Counted from the stretch's first letter, positions 22,502-34,462 are shown. The stretch is DNA of 64,000 bases from Metellina segmentata (GCA_947359465.1 OX375874.1:86109672-86173671); one strand, 5' to 3'. Translations and numbers: made by a program. Notes: a model not told the origin generated them from the sequence alone.

Positions 22502-22908
22502 TTTTTTTCGAAATAAGATCTTTGAAATGATCGCACAACAGAAAAAATAGCAGTGATAAACACGGGTGAAGAAGTAAACAAAACGTGCTAAGCATATAAA
22601 GTTACAGTTAAATATCGTTGCCAAACGACAGAAATAAAATAAAAAATATTTCAAATAAATAGTCTTTAAATGAAACATATAATTTCAAGCGAAAATGCAA
22701 ATGAAGTTCTGGAAAATTGTGTTTGTTTACATCTGGTTTAGAAACCGAAACTAGAATTTTTAGTGGCAGTACCTCAAGAAAAATCCTCATAACTTGAGAA
22801 ATATTCCGAATATTTACAAGATCTTGGTATCGTTTGAAAGATGAAGAATTGGAGAATATTTTGATGCAATAAAAAAAAATTCGATATCTTGGTCAATTTT
22901 CGCAATTC
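22502..22908. other. 5' leader region of the transposase
   Basis: About 400 bp of AT-rich DNA between the chosen start and the right terminal repeat. It presumably contains the transposase promoter, but no convincing motif could be assigned. Confidence 0.5.
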
Positions 22909-22926
22909 CTAGTGTGTACATACACC
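22909..22926 (-). repeat. Terminal inverted repeat, right
   Basis: Reads CTAGTGTGTACATACACC on the plus strand, mirror of the left end. Confidence 0.85.
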
Positions 22927-22930
22927 TTAA
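22927..22930. other. Target-site duplication TTAA, right
   Basis: Second copy of TTAA; the array unit continues directly with GTGCTATGTG. Confidence 0.85.
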
Positions 22931-23236
22931 GTGCTATGTGTTTTTGCTATTATTCCCTATGCTCTTTACCTTAATAAATCAGAATAGTGATAACCCTATC
23001 GAACAGAGCAAAGAAAGTCTGCTGAGGTGGACAAAAGAACTGTTTTTTAACTAATAACTACATGAATTATAAAATCAAAACTGAACAGTATTAACTTCTT
23101 AATATTGAAAAATGAACATACGTATAAATTTATTTCAATTCAAAATAAATTGACACCACGCGTAAGCATAAAAAAAAAGACACGGAAGCAAATGCGAATT
23201 GTCCCAGTGCAATACAAAAAGGACGAAAACAAAATC

Positions 23237-23308
23237 CTCCCCGGCGGGGAATCGAACCCCGGTCTCCCGCATGACAGGGTGGGATACTCACCACTATACT
23301 ACCGAGGA
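23237..23308 (-). tRNA. tRNA-Asp(GUC) copy 53, weak stem
   Basis: CCACC weak stem; loop position 38 C to T. Confidence 0.68.
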
Positions 23309-23623
23309 CTACATTAAGTGCAATGCGTTCTTGCTATTATTCCATATGCTCTTTACCTTGGTAAATCAGAATAGTGATAACCCTATCGAACAGAGCAAAG
23401 AAAATCTGCTGAGGTGGACAAAAGAACTGTTTTTTAACTAATAACTACATGAATTATAAAATCAAAACTGAACAGTATTAACTTCTTAAAATTGAAAAAT
23501 GAACATACGTATAAATTTACTTCAATTCAAAATAAATTGACACCACGCGTAAGCATAAAAAAAAAGACACGGAAGCAAATGCGAATTGTCCCAGTGCAAT
23601 AGAAAAAGGACGAAAACAAAATC

Positions 23624-23695
23624 CTCCCCGGCGGGGAATCGAACCCCGGTCTCCCGCGTGACAGGCGGGGATACTCACCACTATACTACCGAGGA
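23624..23695 (-). tRNA. tRNA-Asp(GUC) copy 54
   Basis: Consensus. Confidence 0.92.
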
Positions 23696-24009
23696 CTACA
23701 TTAAGTGCTACGTGTTTATGCTATTATTCCCTATGCTCTTTACCTTAATAAATCAGAATAGTGATAACCCTATCGAACAGAGCAAAGAAAGTCTGCTGAG
23801 GTGGACAAAAGAACTGTTTTTAAACTAATATCTACATGAATTATAAAATCAAAACTGAACAGTATTAACTTCTTAAAATTGAAAAACGCACATACGTATA
23901 AATTTACTTCAATTCAAAATAAATTGACACCACGCGTAAGCATAAAAAAAAGACACGGAAGCAAATGCGAATTGCCCCAGTGCAATAGAAAAAGGACGAA
24001 AACGAAATC

Positions 24010-24081
24010 CTCCACGGCGGGGAATCGAACAACGGTCTCCCGCGTGACAGGCGGGGATACTCACCACTATACTACCGAGGA
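24010..24081 (-). tRNA. tRNA-Asp(GUC) copy 55
   Basis: U4xU68; T stem mismatched at 50 and 51. Confidence 0.7.
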
Positions 24082-24397
24082 CTACATTAAGTGCTATGTG
24101 TTTTTGCTATTATTTCCTATGCTCTTTACCTTAATAAATCAGAATAGTGATAACCCTATCGAACAGAGAAAAGAAAGTCTGCTGAGGTGGACAAAAGAAC
24201 TGTTTTTTAACTAATAACTACATGAATTATAAAATCAAAACTGAACAGTATTAACTTCTAAAATTGAAAAATGAACATACGCGTATAAATTTACTTCAAT
24301 TCAAAATAAATTGACACCACGCGTAAGCATAAAAAAAAAGACACGGAAGCAAATGCGAATTGTTCCAGTGCAATAGAAAAAGGACGAAAACAAAACC

Positions 24398-24468
24398 ATC
24401 CATGGCGGGAATCGAACCCCGGTCTCCCGCGTGACCGGCGGGGATACTCACCACTATACTACCGAGGA
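24398..24468 (-). tRNA. tRNA-Asp(GUC) copy 56 (71 nt)
   Basis: CATGG acceptor type with one T-stem base deleted and the invariant U33 changed to G. Likely inactive. Confidence 0.55.
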
Positions 24469-24783
24469 CTACATTAAGTGCTATGTGTTTTTGCTATTAT
24501 TCCCTATGCTCTTTACCTTAATAAATCAGAATAGTGATAACCCTATCGAACAGAGCAAAGAAAGTCTGCTGAGGTGGACAAAAGAACTGTTTTTTAACTA
24601 ATAACTACATGAATTATAAAATCAAAACTGAACAGTATTAACTTCTTAATATTGAAAAATGAACATACGTATAAATTTATTTCAATTCAAAATAAATTGA
24701 CACCACGCGTAAGCATAAAAAAAAAGACACGGAAGCAAATGCGAATTGTCCCAGTGCAATACAAAAAGGACGAAAACAAAATC

Positions 24784-24855
24784 CTCCCCGGCGGGGAATC
24801 GAACCCCGGTCTCCCGCGTGACAGGGTGGGATACTCACCACTATACTACCGAGGA
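24784..24855 (-). tRNA. tRNA-Asp(GUC) copy 57, weak stem
   Basis: CCACC weak stem. Confidence 0.7.
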
Positions 24856-25170
24856 CTACATTAAGTGCAATGCGTTCTTGCTATTATTCCATATGCTCTT
24901 TACCTTGGTAAATCAGAATAGTGATAACCCTATCGAACAGAGCAAAGAAAATCTGCTGAGGTGGACAAAAGAACTGTTTTTTAACTAATAACTACATGAA
25001 TTATAAAATCAAAACTGAACAGTATTAACTTCTTAAAATTGAAAAATGAACATACGTATAAATTTACTTCAATTCAAAATAAATTGACACCACGCGTAAG
25101 CATAAAAAAAAAGACACGGAAGCAAATGCGAATTGTCCCAGTGCAATAGAAAAAGGACGAAAACAAAATC

Positions 25171-25242
25171 CTCCCCGGCGGGGAATCGAACCCCGGTCTC
25201 CCGCGTGACAGGCGGGGATACTCACCACTATACTACCGAGGA
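25171..25242 (-). tRNA. tRNA-Asp(GUC) copy 58
   Basis: Consensus. Confidence 0.92.
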
Positions 25243-25557
25243 CTACATTAAGTGCTACGTATTTTTGCTATTATTCCCTATGCTCTTTACCTTAATAAAT
25301 CAGAATAGTGATAACCCTATCGAACAGAGCAAAGAAAGTCTGCTGAGGTGGACAAAAGAACTGTTTTTCAACTAATAACTACATGAATTATAAAATCAAA
25401 ACTGAACAGTATTAACTTCTTAATATTGAAAAATGAACATACGTATAAATTTATTTCAATTCAAAATAAATTGACACCACGCGTAAGCATAAAAAAAAAG
25501 ACACGGAAGCAAATGCGAATTGTCCCAGTGCAATACAAAAAGGACGAAAACAAAATC

Positions 25558-25629
25558 CTCCCCGGCGGGGAATCGAACCCCGGTCTCCCGCGTGACAGGG
25601 TGGGATACTCACCACTATACTACCGAGGA
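25558..25629 (-). tRNA. tRNA-Asp(GUC) copy 59, weak stem
   Basis: CCACC weak stem. Confidence 0.7.
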
Positions 25630-25944
25630 CTACATTAAGTGCAATGCGTTCTTGCTATTATTCCATATGCTCTTTACCTTGGTTAATCAGAATAGTGATA
25701 ACCCTATCGAACAGAGCAAAGAAAATCTGCTGAGGTGGACAAAAGAACTGTTTTTTAACTAATAACTACATGAATTATAAAATCAAAACTGAACAGTATT
25801 AACTTCTTAAAATTGAAAAATGAACATACGTATAAATTTACTTCAATTCAAAATAAATTGACACCACGCGTAAGCATAAAAAAAAAGACACGGAAGCAAA
25901 TGCGAATTGTCCCAGTGCAATAGAAAAAGGACGAAAACAAAATC

Positions 25945-26016
25945 CTCCCCGGCGGGGAATCGAACCCCGGTCTCCCGCGTGACAGGCGGGGATACTCACC
26001 ACTATACTACCGAGGA
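25945..26016 (-). tRNA. tRNA-Asp(GUC) copy 60
   Basis: Consensus. Confidence 0.92.
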
Positions 26017-26330
26017 CTACATTAAGTGCTACGTGTTTATGCTATTATTCCCTATGCTCTTTACCTTAATAAATCAGAATAGTGATAACCCTATCGAACA
26101 GAGCAAAGAAAGTCTGCTGAGGTGGACAAAAGAACTGTTTTTAAACTAATATCTACATGAATTATAAAATCAAAACTGAACAGTATTAACTTCTTAAAAT
26201 TGAAAAACGCACATACGTATAAATTTACTTCAATTCAAAATAAATTGACACCACGCGTAAGCATAAAAAAAAGACACGGAAGCAAATGCGAATTGCCCCA
26301 GTGCAATAGAAAAAGGACGAAAACGAAATC

Positions 26331-26402
26331 CTCCACGGCGGGGAATCGAACAACGGTCTCCCGCGTGACAGGCGGGGATACTCACCACTATACTACCGAG
26401 GA
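26331..26402 (-). tRNA. tRNA-Asp(GUC) copy 61
   Basis: As copy 55. Confidence 0.7.
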
Positions 26403-26718
26403 CTACATTAAGTGCTATGTGTTTTTGCTATTATTTCCTATGCTCTTTACCTTAATAAATCAGAATAGTGATAACCCTATCGAACAGAGAAAAGAAAGTC
26501 TGCTGAGGTGGACAAAAGAACTGTTTTTTAACTAATAACTACATGAATTATAAAATCAAAACTGAACAGTATTAACTTCTAAAATTGAAAAATGAACATA
26601 CGCGTATAAATTTACTTCAATTCAAAATAAATTGACACCACGCGTAAGCATAAAAAAAAAGACACGGAAGCAAATGCGAATTGTTCCAGTGCAATAGAAA
26701 AAGGACGAAAACAAAACC

Positions 26719-26789
26719 ATCCATGGCGGGAATCGAACCCCGGTCTCCCGCGTGACAGGCGGGGATACTCACCACTATACTACCGAGGA
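26719..26789 (-). tRNA. tRNA-Asp(GUC) copy 62 (71 nt)
   Basis: CATGG acceptor type with one T-stem base deleted. Confidence 0.6.
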
Positions 26790-27104
26790 CTACATTAAGT
26801 GCTATGTGTTTTTGCTATTATTCCCTATGCTCTTTACCTTAATAAATCAGAATAGTGATAACCCTATCGAACAGAGCAAAGAAAGTCTGCTGAGGTGGAC
26901 AAAAGAACTGTTTTTTAACTAATAACTACATGAATTATAAAATCAAAACTGAACAGTATTAACTTCTTAATATTGAAAAATGAACATACGTATAAATTTA
27001 TTTCAATTCAAAATAAATTGACACCACGCGTAAGCATAAAAAAAAAGACACGGAAGCAAATGCGAATTGTCCCAGTGCAATACAAAAAGGACGAAAACAA
27101 AATC

Positions 27105-27176
27105 CTCCCCGGCGGGGAATCGAACCCCGGTCTCCCGCGTGACAGGGTGGGATACTCACCACTATACTACCGAGGA
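27105..27176 (-). tRNA. tRNA-Asp(GUC) copy 63, weak stem
   Basis: CCACC weak stem. Confidence 0.7.
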
Positions 27177-27491
27177 CTACATTAAGTGCAATGCGTTCTT
27201 GCTATTATTCCATATGCTCTTTACCTTGGTAAATCAGAATAGTGATAACCCTATCGAACAGAGCAAAGAAAATCTGCTGAGGTGGACAAAAGAACTGTTT
27301 TTTAACTAATAACTACATGAATTATAAAATCAAAACTGAACAGTATTAACTTCTTAAAATTGAAAAATGAACATACGTATAAATTTACTTCAATTCAAAA
27401 TAAATTGACACCACGCGTAAGCATAAAAAAAAAGACACGGAAGCAAATGCGAATTGTCCCAGTGCAATAGAAAAAGGACGAAAGCAAAATC

Positions 27492-27563
27492 CTCCCCGGC
27501 GGGGAATCGAACCCCGGTCTCCCGCGTGACAGGCGGGGATACTCACCACTATACTACCGAGGA
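27492..27563 (-). tRNA. tRNA-Asp(GUC) copy 64
   Basis: Consensus. Confidence 0.92.
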
Positions 27564-27877
27564 CTACATTAAGTGCTACGTGTTTATGCTATTATTCCCT
27601 ATGCTCTTTACCTTAATAAATCAGAATAGTGATAACCCTATCGAACAGAGCAAAGAAAGTCTGCTGAGGTGGACAAAAGAACTGTTTTTAAACTAATATC
27701 TACATGAATTATAAAATCAAAACTGAACAGTATTAACTTCTTAAAATTGAAATACGCACATACGTATAAATTTACTTCAATTCAAAATAAATTGACACCA
27801 CGCGTAAGCATAAAAAAAAGACACGGAAGCAAATGCGAATTGCCCCAGTGCAATAGAAAAAGGACGAAAACGAAATC

Positions 27878-27949
27878 CTCCACGGCGGGGAATCGAACAA
27901 CGGTCTCCCGCGTGACAGGCGGGGATACTCACCACTATACTACCGAGGA
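27878..27949 (-). tRNA. tRNA-Asp(GUC) copy 65
   Basis: As copy 55. Confidence 0.7.
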
Positions 27950-28144
27950 CTACATTAAGTGCTATGTGTTTTTGCTATTATTTCCTATGCTCTTTACCTT
28001 AATAAATCAGAATAGTGATAACCCTATCGAACAGAGAAAAGAAAGTCTGCTGAGGTGGACAAAAGAAATGTTTTTTAACTAATAACTACATGAATTATAA
28101 AATCAAAACTGAACAGTATTAACTTCTAAAATTGAAAAATGAAC

Positions 28145-28190
28145 ATACGCGTATAAATTTACTTCAATTCAAAATAAATTGACTCCACGC
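28145..28190. other. Hybrid unit marking the 13.6-kb duplication joint
   Basis: The left side has CATACGCGTATAAATTT, typical of units preceding CCATCC-type tRNAs. The right side has GACTCCACGCGTAAGCATT, typical of units preceding the CGATAG type. The switch lies in the shared stretch between them. Elsewhere CGCGTATAA is followed by GACACC. Confidence 0.75.
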
Positions 28191-28270
28191 GTAAGCATTA
28201 AAAAAAAAAAAAGACACGGAAGCAAATGCAAATTGTCCCAGTGCGATAGAAAAAGGACGAAAACAAAATC

Positions 28271-28342
28271 CTCCCCGGCGGGGAATCGAACCCCGGTCTC
28301 CCGCGTGACAGGCGGGGATACTCAGCACTATACTACCGAGAA
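28271..28342 (-). tRNA. tRNA-Asp(GUC) copy 66
   Basis: Same TTCTCGG 5' end and D-loop change as copy 38, exactly 13600 bp away; first unit of duplication copy B. Confidence 0.78.
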
Positions 28343-28658
28343 ACTACATTAAGTGCTATGTGTTTTTGCTATTATTCCCTATGCTCTTTACCTTAATAAA
28401 TCAGAATAGTGATAACCCTATCGAACAGAGCAAAGAAAGTCTGCTGAGGTGGACAAAAGAACTGTTTTTTAACTAATAACTACATGAATTATAAAATCAA
28501 AACTCTACAGTATTAACTTCTTAATATTGAAAAATGAACATACGTATAAATTTATTTCAATTCAAAATAAATTGACACCACGCGTAAGCACAAAAAAAAA
28601 GACACGGAAGCAAATGCGAATTGTCCCAGTGCAATACAAAAAGGACGAAAACAAAATC

Positions 28659-28730
28659 CTCCCCTCCGGGGAATCGAACCCCGGTCTCCCGCGTGACAGG
28701 CGGGGATACTCACCACTATACTACCGAGGA
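28659..28730 (-). tRNA. tRNA-Asp(GUC) copy 67
   Basis: As copy 39. Confidence 0.72.
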
Positions 28731-29046
28731 CTACATTAAGTGCTATGTGTTTTTGCTATTATTCCCTATGCTCTTTACCTTAATAAATCAGAATAGTGAT
28801 AACCCTATCGAACAGAGCAAAGAAAGTCTGCTGAGGTGGACAAAAGAACTGTTTTTTAACTAATAACTACATGAATTATAAAATCAAAACTGAACAGTAA
28901 TAACTTCTTAAAATTGAAAAATGAACATACGTTAAAATTTACTTCAATTCAAAATAAATTGACTCCACGCGTAAGCATTAAAAAAAAAGACACGGAAGCA
29001 AATGCAAATTGTCCCAGTGCGATAGAAAAAGGACGAAAACGAAATC

Positions 29047-29118
29047 CTCCCCGGCGGGGAATCGAACACCGGTCTCCCGCGTGACAGGCGGGGATACTCA
29101 CCACTATACTACCGAGGA
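29047..29118 (-). tRNA. tRNA-Asp(GUC) copy 68
   Basis: U51xC61. Confidence 0.8.
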
Positions 29119-29432
29119 CTACATTAAGTGCTATGTGTTTTTGCTATTATTCCCTATGCTCTTTACCTTAATAAATCAGAATAGTGATAACCCTATCGAA
29201 CAGAGCAAAGAAAGTCTGCTGAGGTGGACAAAAGAACTGTTTTTTAACTAATAACTACATGAATTATAAAATCAAAACTGAACAATATTAACTTCTTAAA
29301 ATTGAAAAATGAACATACGTATAAATTTACTTCAATTGAAAATAAATTGACACCACGCGTAAGCATAAAAAAAAGACACGGAAGCAAATGCGAATTGTCC
29401 CAGTGCAATAGAAAAAGGACGAAAACGAAATC

Positions 29433-29504
29433 CTCCCCGGCGGGGAATCGAACACCGGTCTCCCGCGTGACAGGCGGGGATACTCACCACTATACTACCG
29501 AGGA
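29433..29504 (-). tRNA. tRNA-Asp(GUC) copy 69
   Basis: U51xC61. Confidence 0.8.
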
Positions 29505-29819
29505 CTACATTAAGTGCTGTGTGTTTTTGCTATTATTCCCTATGCTCTTTACCTTAATAAATCAGAATAGTGATAACCCTATCGAACAGAGCAAAGAAAG
29601 TCTGCTGAGGTGGACAAAAGAACTGTTTTTTAACTAATAACTACATGAATTATAAAATCAAAACTGAACAGTATTAACTTCTTAAAATTGAAAAATGAAC
29701 ATACGTATAAATTTACTTCAATTCAAAATAAATTGACACCACGCGTAAGCATAAAAAAAAAGACACGGAAGCAAATGCGAATTGTACCAGTGCAATAGAA
29801 AAAGGACGAAAACAAAATC

Positions 29820-29891
29820 CTCCCCGGCGGGGAATCGAACCCCGGTCTCCCGCGTGACAGGCGGGGATACTCACCACTATACTACCGAGGA
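29820..29891 (-). tRNA. tRNA-Asp(GUC) copy 70
   Basis: Consensus. Confidence 0.92.
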
Positions 29892-30205
29892 CTACATTAA
29901 GTGCTACGTGTTTATGCTATTATTCCCTATGCTCTTTACCTTAATAAATCAGAATAGTGATAACCCTATCGAACAGAGCAAAGAAAGTCTGCTGAGGTGG
30001 ACAAAAGAACTGTTTTTAAACTAATATCTACATGAATTATAAAATCAAAACTGAACAGTATTAGCTTCTTAAAATTGAAAAATGCACATACGTATAAATT
30101 TACTTCAATTCAAAATAAATTGACACCACGCGTAAGCATAAAAAAAAGACACGGAAGCAAATGCGAATTGCCCCAGTGCAATAGAAAAAGGACGAAAACA
30201 AAATC

Positions 30206-30277
30206 CTCCACGGCGGGGAATCGAACAACGGTCTTCCGCGTGACAGGCGGGGTTACTCACCACTATACTACCGAGGA
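30206..30277 (-). tRNA. tRNA-Asp(GUC) copy 71, degraded
   Basis: Same multi-stem lesions as copy 43. Confidence 0.55.
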
Positions 30278-30592
30278 CTACAATAAGTGCTATGTGTTTT
30301 TGCTATTATTTCCTATGCTCTTTACCTTAATAAATCAGAATAGTGATAACCCTATCGAACAGAGCAAAGAAAGTCTGCTGAGGTGGACAAAATAACTGTT
30401 TTTTAACTAATAACTACATGAATTATAAAATCAAAACTCTACAGTATTAACTTCTTAATATTGAAAAATGAACATACGTATAAATTTATTTCAATTCAAA
30501 ATAAATTGACACCACGCGTAAGCACAAAAAAAAAGACACGGAAGCAAATGCGAATTGTCCCAGTGCAATACAAAAAGGACGAAAACAAAATC

Positions 30593-30664
30593 CTCCCCTC
30601 CGGGGAATCGAACCCCGGTCTCCCGCGTGACAGGCGGGGATACTCACCACTATACTACCGAGGA
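30593..30664 (-). tRNA. tRNA-Asp(GUC) copy 72
   Basis: As copy 39. Confidence 0.72.
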
Positions 30665-30980
30665 CTACATTAAGTGCTATGTGTTTTTGCTATTATTCCC
30701 TATGCTCTTTACCTTAATAAATCAGAATAGTGATAACCCTATCGAACAGAGCAAAGAAAGTCTGCTGAGGTGGACAAAAGAACTGTTTTTTAACTAATAA
30801 CTACATGAATTATAAAATCAAAACTGAACAGTAATAACTTCTTAAAATTGAAAAATGAACATACGTTAAAATTTACTTCAATTCAAAATAAATTGACTCC
30901 ACGCGTAAGCATTAAAAAAAAAGACACGGAAGCAAATGCAAATTGTCCCAGTGCGATAGAAAAAGGACGAAAACGAAATC

Positions 30981-31052
30981 CTCCCCGGCGGGGAATCGAA
31001 CACCGGTCTCCCGCGTGACAGGCGGGGATACTCACCACTATACTACCGAGGA
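30981..31052 (-). tRNA. tRNA-Asp(GUC) copy 73
   Basis: U51xC61. Confidence 0.8.
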
Positions 31053-31366
31053 CTACATTAAGTGCTATGTGTTTTTGCTATTATTCCCTATGCTCTTTAC
31101 CTTAATAAATCAGAATAGTGATAACCCTATCGAACAGAGCAAAGAAAGTCTGCTGAGGTGGACAAAAGAACTGTTTTTTAACTAATAACTACATGAATTA
31201 TAAAATCAAAACTGAACAATATTAACTTCTTAAAATTGAAAAATGAACATACGTATAAATTTACTTCAATTGAAAATAAATTGACACCACGCGTAAGCAT
31301 AAAAAAAAGACACGGAAGCAAATGCGAATTGTCCCAGTGCAATAGAAAAAGGACGAAAACGAAATC

Positions 31367-31438
31367 CTCCCCGGCGGGGAATCGAACACCGGTCTCCCGC
31401 GTGACAGGCGGGGATACTCACCACTATACTACCGAGGA
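31367..31438 (-). tRNA. tRNA-Asp(GUC) copy 74
   Basis: U51xC61. Confidence 0.8.
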
Positions 31439-31753
31439 CTACATTAAGTGCTGTGTGTTTTTGCTATTATTCCCTATGCTCTTTACCTTAATAAATCAGA
31501 ATAGTGATAACCCTATCGAACAGAGCAAAGAAAGTCTGCTGAGGTGGACAAAAGAACTGTTTTTTAACTAATAACTACATGAATTATAAAATCAAAACTG
31601 AACAGTATTAACTTCTTAAAATTGAAAAATGAACATACGTATAAATTTACTTCAATTCAAAATAAATTGACACCACGCGTAAGCATAAAAAAAAAGACAC
31701 GGAAGCAAATGCGAATTGTACCAGTGCAATAGAAAAAGGACGAAAACAAAATC

Positions 31754-31825
31754 CTCCCCGGCGGGGAATCGAACCCCGGTCTCCCGCGTGACAGGCGGGG
31801 ATACTCACCACTATACTACCGAGGA
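31754..31825 (-). tRNA. tRNA-Asp(GUC) copy 75
   Basis: Consensus. Confidence 0.92.
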
Positions 31826-32139
31826 CTACATTAAGTGCTACGTGTTTATGCTATTATTCCCTATGCTCTTTACCTTAATAAATCAGAATAGTGATAACCC
31901 TATCGAACAGAGCAAAGAAAGTCTGCTGAGGTGGACAAAAGAACTGTTTTTAAACTAATATCTACATGAATTATAAAATCAAAACTGAACAGTATTAGCT
32001 TCTTAAAATTGAAAAATGCACATACGTATAAATTTACTTCAATTCAAAATAAATTGACACCACGCGTAAGCATAAAAAAAAGACACGGAAGCAAATGCGA
32101 ATTGCCCCAGTGCAATAGAAAAAGGACGAAAACAAAATC

Positions 32140-32211
32140 CTCCACGGCGGGGAATCGAACAACGGTCTTCCGCGTGACAGGCGGGGTTACTCACCACTAT
32201 ACTACCGAGGA
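32140..32211 (-). tRNA. tRNA-Asp(GUC) copy 76, degraded
   Basis: As copy 43. Confidence 0.55.
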
Positions 32212-32524
32212 CTACAATAAGTGCTATGTGTTTTTGCTATTATTTCCTATGCTCTTTACCTTAATAAATCAGAATAGTGATAACCCTATCGAACAGAGAA
32301 AAGAAAGTCTGCTGAGGTGGACAAAAGAACTGTTTTTTAACTAATAACTACATGAATTATAAAATCAAAACTGAACAGTATTAACTTCTAAAATTGAAAA
32401 ATGAACATACGTATAAATTTACTTCAATTCAAAATAAATTGACACCACGCGTAAGCATAAAAAAAAGACACGGAAGCAAATGCGAATTGTTCCAGTGCAA
32501 TAGAAAAAGGACGAAAACAAAACC

Positions 32525-32596
32525 ATCCATGGCGGGGAATCGAACCCCGGTCTCCCGCGTGACAGGCGGGGATACTCACCACTATACTACCGAGGA
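32525..32596 (-). tRNA. tRNA-Asp(GUC) copy 77
   Basis: CATGG acceptor type. Confidence 0.7.
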
Positions 32597-32910
32597 CTAC
32601 ATTAAGTGCTATGTGTTTTTGCTATTATTCCCTATGCTCTTTACCTTAATAAATCAGAATAGTGATAACCCTATCGAACAGAGCAAAGAAAGTCTGCTGA
32701 GGTGGACAAAATAACTGTTTTTTAACTAATAACTACATGAATTATAAAATCAAAACTGAACAGTATTAACTTCTTAAAATTGAAAAATGAACATACGTAT
32801 AAATTTACTTCAATTGAAAATAAATTGACACCACGCGTAAGCATAAAAAAAAGACACGGAAGCAAATGCGAATTGTCCCAGTGCAATAGAAAAAGGACGA
32901 AAGCGAAATC

Positions 32911-32982
32911 CTCCCCGGCGGGGAATCGAACACCGGTCTCCCGCGTGACAGGCGGGGATACTCACCACTATACTACCGAGGA
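32911..32982 (-). tRNA. tRNA-Asp(GUC) copy 78
   Basis: U51xC61. Confidence 0.8.
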
Positions 32983-33302
32983 CTACATTAAGTGCTATGT
33001 GTTTTTGCTATTATTCCCTATGCTCTTTACTTTAATAAATCAGAATAGTGATAACCCTATCGAACAGAGCAAAGAAAGTCTGCTGTGGTGGACAAAAGAA
33101 CTGTTTTTTAACTAATAACTACATGAATTATAAAATCAAAACTGAACAGTAATAACTTCTTAAAATTGGAAAAAGAACATACGTTAAAATTTACTTCAAT
33201 TCAAAATAAATTGACTCCACGCGTAAGCATTAAAAAAAAAAAAAGACACGGAAGCAAATGCAAATGGTCCCAGTGTGATAGAAAAAGGACGACAACAAAA
33301 TC

Positions 33303-33374
33303 CTACCCGGCGGGGAATCGAACCCCGGTCTCCCGCGTGACAGGCGGGGATACTCACCACTATACTACCGAGGA
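33303..33374 (-). tRNA. tRNA-Asp(GUC) copy 79
   Basis: C2xU70. Confidence 0.82.
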
Positions 33375-33690
33375 CTACATTAAGTGCAATGCGTTCTTGC
33401 TATTAATCCATATGCTCTTTACCTTAGTAAATCAGAATAGTGATAACCCTATCGAACAGAGCAAAGAAAATCTGCTGAGGTGGACAAAAGAACTGTTTCT
33501 TAACTAATAACTACATGAATTATAAAATCAAAACTGAACAGTATTAACTTCTTAAAATTGAAAAATGAACATACGTATAAATTTACTTCAATTCAAAATA
33601 AATTGACACCACGCGTAAGCATAAAAAAAAAAGACACGGAAACAAATGCGAATTGTCACAGTGCAATAGAAAAAGGACGAAAACAAAATC

Positions 33691-33762
33691 CTCCCCGGCG
33701 GGGAATCGAACCCCGGTCTCCCGTGTGACAGGCGGGGATACTCACCACTATACTACCGAGGA
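33691..33762 (-). tRNA. tRNA-Asp(GUC) copy 80
   Basis: C31xA39. Confidence 0.78.
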
Positions 33763-34076
33763 CTACATTAAGTGCTACGTGTTTATGCTATTATTCCCTA
33801 TGCTCTTTACCTTAATAAATCAGAATAGTGATAACCCTATCGAACAGAGCAAAGAAAGTCTGCTGAGGTGGACAAAAGAACTGTTTTTAAACTAATATCT
33901 ACATGAATTATAAAATCAAAACTGAACAGTATTAACTTCTTAAAATTGAAAAATGCACATACGTATAAATTTACTTCAATTCAAAATAAATTGACACCAC
34001 GCGTAAGCATAAAAAAAAGACACGGAAGCAAATGCGAATTGTCCCAGTGCAATAGAAAAAGGACGAAAACGAAATC

Positions 34077-34148
34077 CTCCCCGGCGGGGAATCGAACCCC
34101 GGTCTCCCGCGTGACAGGCGGGGATACTCACCACTATACTACCGAGGA
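34077..34148 (-). tRNA. tRNA-Asp(GUC) copy 81
   Basis: Consensus. This unit has no counterpart in duplication copy A. Confidence 0.92.
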
Positions 34149-34462
34149 CTACATTAAGTGCTGTGTGTTTTTGCTATTATTTCCTATGCTCTTTACCTTA
34201 ATAAATCAGAATAGTGATAACCCTATCGAACAGAGAAAAGAAAGTCTGCTGAGGTGGACAAAAGAACTGTTTTTTAACTAATAACTACATGAATTATAAA
34301 ATCAAAACTGAACAGTATTAACTTCTAAAATTGAAAAATGAACATACGTATAAATTTACTTCAATTCAAAATAAATTGACACCACGCGTAAGCATAAAAA
34401 AAAAGACACGGAAGCAAATGCGAATTGTTCCAGTGCAATAGAAAAAGGACGAAAACAAAACC

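Larger units (their letters stand above)
20176..22926 (-). mobile_element. Complete Kolobok/Mutator-like DNA transposon (2751 bp)
   Basis: Both ends can be placed to the base because the element interrupts a known repeat unit. Left end GGCGTACGTACACACTAG and right end (reverse complement) GGTGTATGTACACACTAG form 18-bp terminal inverted repeats with 2 mismatches. The flanks are a duplicated TTAA. One uninterrupted transposase gene lies on the minus strand with non-coding flanks of about 620 and 425 bp. Mutator-like elements normally give 8-11 bp duplications; TTAA is typical of the Kolobok and piggyBac superfamilies. The protein is not piggyBac-like, so Kolobok fits best (inference). Confidence 0.88.
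23199..28082. repeat. Four-unit higher-order repeat (period about 1547 bp)
   Basis: The succession weak-stem GTC, consensus with TTTATGC spacer, AACAACGG T-stem variant and CCATCCATGG acceptor variant starts at tRNA 23237 and at 25558. A partial version starts at 24784 and another at 27105. The same order appears at 36402 and 37950. Confidence 0.8.
14565..28165. repeat. Large tandem segmental duplication, copy A (about 13.6 kb, contains the transposon)
   Basis: The unit order from tRNA start 14671 onward is repeated from 28271 onward with an offset of exactly 13600 bp for the first units. Copy A carries the 2.75-kb transposon, an additional six-unit stretch (tRNA starts 24784-26719) and lacks one unit present in copy B at 34077. 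Edges are inferred from the hybrid unit near 28150-28185. Confidence 0.8.
28500..32367. repeat. Five-unit higher-order repeat inside copy B (period 1934 bp)
   Basis: tRNA starts 28659, 29047, 29433, 29820 and 30206 match 30593, 30981, 31367, 31754 and 32140 in type. The fifth unit of the first copy ends with a spacer haplotype of another unit (ACAAAATAACTG then ACTCTACAG), marking a hybrid made by unequal exchange. Confidence 0.8.

Noticed and set aside
22502..22678. N-terminal extension of the transposase to 22678
   Set aside because: The 59 extra codons are hydrophobic and cysteine/phenylalanine-rich, unlike the family; the methionine at 22501 starts a basic hydrophilic sequence.
20176..22926. 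piggyBac element (because of TTAA)
   Set aside because: The transposase shows the DGTWHRRG/GDGDSK signature rather than a piggyBac domain.
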